A DNA stretch of 64,000 bases, from positions 1 through 64,000 of the forward strand of contig CBDDCY010000010.1 of NCBI GenBank assembly GCA_965226435.1. Reading direction: 5' to 3'. Below the pieces are notes generated by a model. It searched no databases. It saw only the letters and a program-made list of their open reading frames with translations, and was not told the DNA's origin. Source of the DNA: UBA6623 sp965226435 (GTDB taxonomy: Bacteria; Acidobacteriota; Terriglobia; Bryobacterales; UBA6623). Made by a program: the position numbers and the translations under genes. Shown in pieces: positions 61,983-64,000 of this stretch (positions are counted from its first letter, which is position 1; each line of letters opens with the position of its first letter).

Positions 61983-63554
61983 TCAAGGCGTGGGAACGCG
62001 CACTTCCTCGACGGCCGGCTTGGTCTCGACGGGCGTGACTTTCGCCGGCCCGGAACTTCGCCATGCTCGAAGCTCTTTCGCCAGAGCCCAGGAGACACGG
62101 GCATTTTGACCGAACGCCTTGAACCATTGGAAGCGACTGACCTGCGGAAAGTAGATCCCTCGAAACGCGATGCGCGCCAGGAGGTGGGTGATCCGCTCGC
62201 CGATGGGTTTATCCGCCAAGTAGTCGATGGCTTCGCGATTCCTCTCTGGGCTATAGGAAGAATGCCAGGCGATGTCCACCTCGTCGCGAGCCTCGGTGAT
62301 CGACATCTTGAGCGGCTTGTGACACATCACGAAGGGAGCGAACTCCATCCAATGCTTGGGCCGGTGGAGACGTCCCGCCGCCAGCAAGCGATCGTAGAGA
62401 GGCGTTGCCGGGAAGGGCGTTAGCTGGCCGAATACGGGCAGCCCCGGAGGCCACTCGCGGATCTTCTCCAGTGTCCGCTCGGCGACACCGGTGGTGTCGT
62501 TATCCATGCCGAAGATGAACGACGTGATGGCGTAAATATTCCGCTCCGCCAAGCTTTCCAGCACGGGTTGATAGGTTTCGGGCTTGTTGAAGCTCTTGTT
62601 GACGTCCTTGAGATTTTCGGTGTCGATCGACTCCATGCCGATAAAGATCCACTTGCCGCCGGCTTCCTGGATCAAGTCGACGAGTTCGATATCTTGCAGC
62701 AGATTGGCGCTTATCTGCGCTATCCACGGCATGACGGCATCGGCGGCGATGATGGCGCGCAGCAGCGACTTGGTTCGCACGCGGTTAATCGCGAAGTTGT
62801 CGTCGACGAAGAAGATGGCCGCCTGCCCGCGCTCTTCGCGAGCGCGGCGCTTGACCTGGAGCATCTCGTTGACGACGCTCTCATCGGTGCGGAAGCGCAG
62901 CGAGTCGCCGAAAAAGCCCGTCACGGTGCAGAACTCGCAGCCGTAGGGGCAGCCGCGGCCCGATTCGATCGGAATCATGCGGAAAGAGCCCCAGCCGCCG
63001 GCGAGTTTGCTCAGCCGCGAGCGCAACATCTTGGGAACCATATTAAACTGGTCGAGGTCGAGGTCGGTCCAGCCGATGTCGGGGTAATCCTCCAAGCTCG
63101 GCTTGACCTCCACGCCGGCGGCGTCGACGGGCTCGTAGAGTTCCTTGAGGCAACCGTTGGCGGCGTCCTCGACGATTTGCGGCCAGGTGTTATCGGCCTC
63201 GCCAACGGCGATGGCGTCGGCGTAGCGCTTGCCGCCGTCGCGGCCGAGCGGTTCGTCAGGCACCTCGGTGATATGCGGTCCACCCATAACGACCGGCACG
63301 CCGATGGCGCGGATTGCTTCGGAGAACTTATAGGCACGGGCGATCATGCGAGTCATGGCGCCGATGCCGACCAGCCCGATATCGTTTTCCCGAATGTAGT
63401 CGCACAGCTGGGCCTCTGTCATCGGCCGGGCATTGCCGTCGATGAGAAAGACCTTGTGGCCGGGCGGCGTCAGCCTCTGGAGCAAAAACATCCAAAGGTG
63501 CGGCATGAAATTTCTGGTCATGCCGTTGTCAGGGTTGTAAAGAAGAATATTCAT
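61983..63554 (-). CDS. B12-binding radical SAM protein of unknown function
   Basis: A 523-residue radical SAM enzyme with an N-terminal cobalamin-binding domain (about 1-130; MNILLYNPDNGMTRNFMPHL, then LVGIGAMTRM and VVMGGPHITEVPDEPL). The cluster motif CxxxCxxC is in GRGCPYGCEFCTVTGFFG (about 199-216). Other conserved stretches are FFVDDNFAINRVRTKSLL, WIFIGMESIDTENLKDVNKS and FGMDNDTTGVAERTLEKI. Such enzymes can methylate or rearrange unreactive carbons in lipids or natural products. The C-terminal 120 residues hold no known domain. It stands alone, so the pathway is unknown. Confidence 0.85.
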   Translation of the reverse strand: MNILLYNPDNGMTRNFMPHLWMFLLQRLTPPGHKVFLIDGNARPMTEAQLCDYIRENDIGLVGIGAMTRMIARAYKFSEAIRAIGVPVVMGGPHITEVPDEPLGRDGGKRYADAIAVGEADNTWPQIVEDAANGCLKELYEPVDAAGVEVKPSLEDYPDIGWTDLDLDQFNMVPKMLRSRLSKLAGGWGSFRMIPIESGRGCPYGCEFCTVTGFFGDSLRFRTDESVVNEMLQVKRRAREERGQAAIFFVDDNFAINRVRTKSLLRAIIAADAVMPWIAQISANLLQDIELVDLIQEAGGKWIFIGMESIDTENLKDVNKSFNKPETYQPVLESLAERNIYAITSFIFGMDNDTTGVAERTLEKIREWPPGLPVFGQLTPFPATPLYDRLLAAGRLHRPKHWMEFAPFVMCHKPLKMSITEARDEVDIAWHSSYSPERNREAIDYLADKPIGERITHLLARIAFRGIYFPQVSRFQWFKAFGQNARVSWALAKELRAWRSSGPAKVTPVETKPAVEEVRVPTP

Positions 63555-63743
63555 GAGTTAGCTTCGGCCGCGGGATCTAGACCGAGAGATCTCGGTCGTA
63601 GGCGGTCTCCCCCGAAGCGAGAGGTAAATCCCGTCACGCTACACCGCTACTTTACACCATTTGGACCTGTTTGGCACGACGGCATCAAAGAAACGCCGCC
63701 GCGCCGCGCCCGGGGAGAGCGTCCCGCACAGGCCCGATTTGGG
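63555..63743. other. Intergenic region upstream of the radical SAM gene
   Basis: About 190 bases between two minus-strand genes, so it should hold the promoter of the radical SAM gene. I see no other feature. Confidence 0.35.
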
Positions 63744-64000
63744 TCATTCCAGCGCCATGTCCGCGGCACGGCGACCTTCCACACCGGAGGCGTCGGCATC
63801 GGCCTTCACGAGGCTGAACAAAGTTTGCCCTGCTCTGGGCCGCGCCGATATCTCCGCCGTCACCACGGAAAAAGCTCCCCCCTGGGCGATGATGAACATC
63901 GGAATGGCGGAGTCCCCGTACATTTCGCGGAACGCGGCATAGTCGAATTTCTCGGTGATCCCGGTCGTTTTGACCGTCGCTCCGGCCTCGAACATTTGTG
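63744..64000 (-). CDS. C-terminal end of a probable CPA1 Na+/H+ antiporter
   Basis: The frame enters from the right edge and stops at 63744. The visible 85 residues (ITEKFDYAAFREMYGDSAIPMFIIAQGGAFSVVTAE, RAGQTLFSLV) resemble the cytoplasmic tail of CPA1/NhaP-type sodium/proton antiporters, which ends in a beta-rich regulatory domain. The last part (ADADASGVEGRRAADMALE) is a variable tail. The membrane part is outside the window, so the identification is moderate. Confidence 0.55.
   Translation of the reverse strand, partial: QMFEAGATVKTTGITEKFDYAAFREMYGDSAIPMFIIAQGGAFSVVTAEISARPRAGQTLFSLVKADADASGVEGRRAADMALE

Noticed and set aside
1..64000. tRNA, rRNA and riboswitch genes
   Set aside because: I looked for tRNA T-arm and acceptor patterns and for common riboswitch cores in the longer gaps and saw none that I could defend by eye.

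Overview
The window is GC-rich bacterial DNA, densely coded on both strands, with no rRNA or tRNA gene that I could recognise. The gene content points to a member of the Acidobacteriota, probably a soil or sediment lineage assembled from a metagenome. The clues are a PEGA-domain Ser/Thr kinase, an Oar-type TonB-dependent receptor, empty-type quinoproteins, a large load of small intergenic hairpin repeats, and a conserved hypothetical protein of the STGPRT type. This assignment is inference from family content, not a marker-gene result.

Layout. 1-5326: the 5' part of ispG, then divergently a PEGA kinase, an exported dihaem cytochrome c and a PQQ dehydrogenase. 5587-11612: queE and dinG on the minus strand, then a membrane histidine kinase and its NtrC-type sigma-54 regulator. 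11913-19498: an exported amidohydrolase, a DUF4202 protein, and one large caspase-TPR gene split by a complete IS256-family element, followed by ogt. 20073-27641: a HAD phosphatase with an in-frame amber codon, a BON-domain protein, a frameshifted Gfo/Idh/MocA gene, a SpoIIE-type phosphatase, a K+ channel with a TrkA-N domain and a bifunctional NAD(P)HX repair enzyme. 27665-31343: a GH127 arabinofuranosidase-like lipoprotein with a mutarotase-like partner. 31483-35974: a repeat-rich zone with a palindromic unit around an STGPRT gene, and a decayed NACHT-pentapeptide gene. 35975-42775: a TonB-dependent receptor, an exported amidase-like protein, an exported D-2-hydroxyacid dehydrogenase, and broken glycosyltransferase and lipid kinase genes. 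42795-45572: ligA and an unknown protein. 45699-56816: the most notable locus. 57067-64000: a decayed YncE-like gene, a Roco GTPase gene with a frameshift, a repeat-built lipoprotein, a B12-binding radical SAM protein and the end of a probable Na+/H+ antiporter.

The main metabolic locus (45699-56816, minus strand) encodes a complete set for the N-methylglutamate route of methylamine use. It comprises a three-subunit N-methylglutamate synthase (mgsA, mgsB, mgsC), a four-subunit sarcosine-oxidase-like N-methylglutamate dehydrogenase (mgdB, mgdC, mgdD, mgdA) and a GlnT-type gamma-glutamylmethylamide synthetase (gmaS), with an acetolactate-synthase-like TPP enzyme upstream on the same strand. Methylamine would be ligated to glutamate, transferred to 2-oxoglutarate to give N-methylglutamate, and demethylated, with the carbon passing to tetrahydrofolate. 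The alpha subunit keeps two complete [2Fe-2S] cysteine sets, which suggests a dehydrogenase rather than an oxygen-using oxidase.

The second theme is mobile and decaying DNA. An IS256-family element has a 9-bp target duplication whose removal rejoins a 980-residue caspase-TPR reading frame. A roughly 105-bp non-autonomous element occurs three times, with target duplications of 8 bp (two copies) and 4 bp. Three-hairpin intergenic repeats change their stems in a compensatory way while keeping the loops. Several genes carry single-base lesions, which are either real decay or assembly errors.
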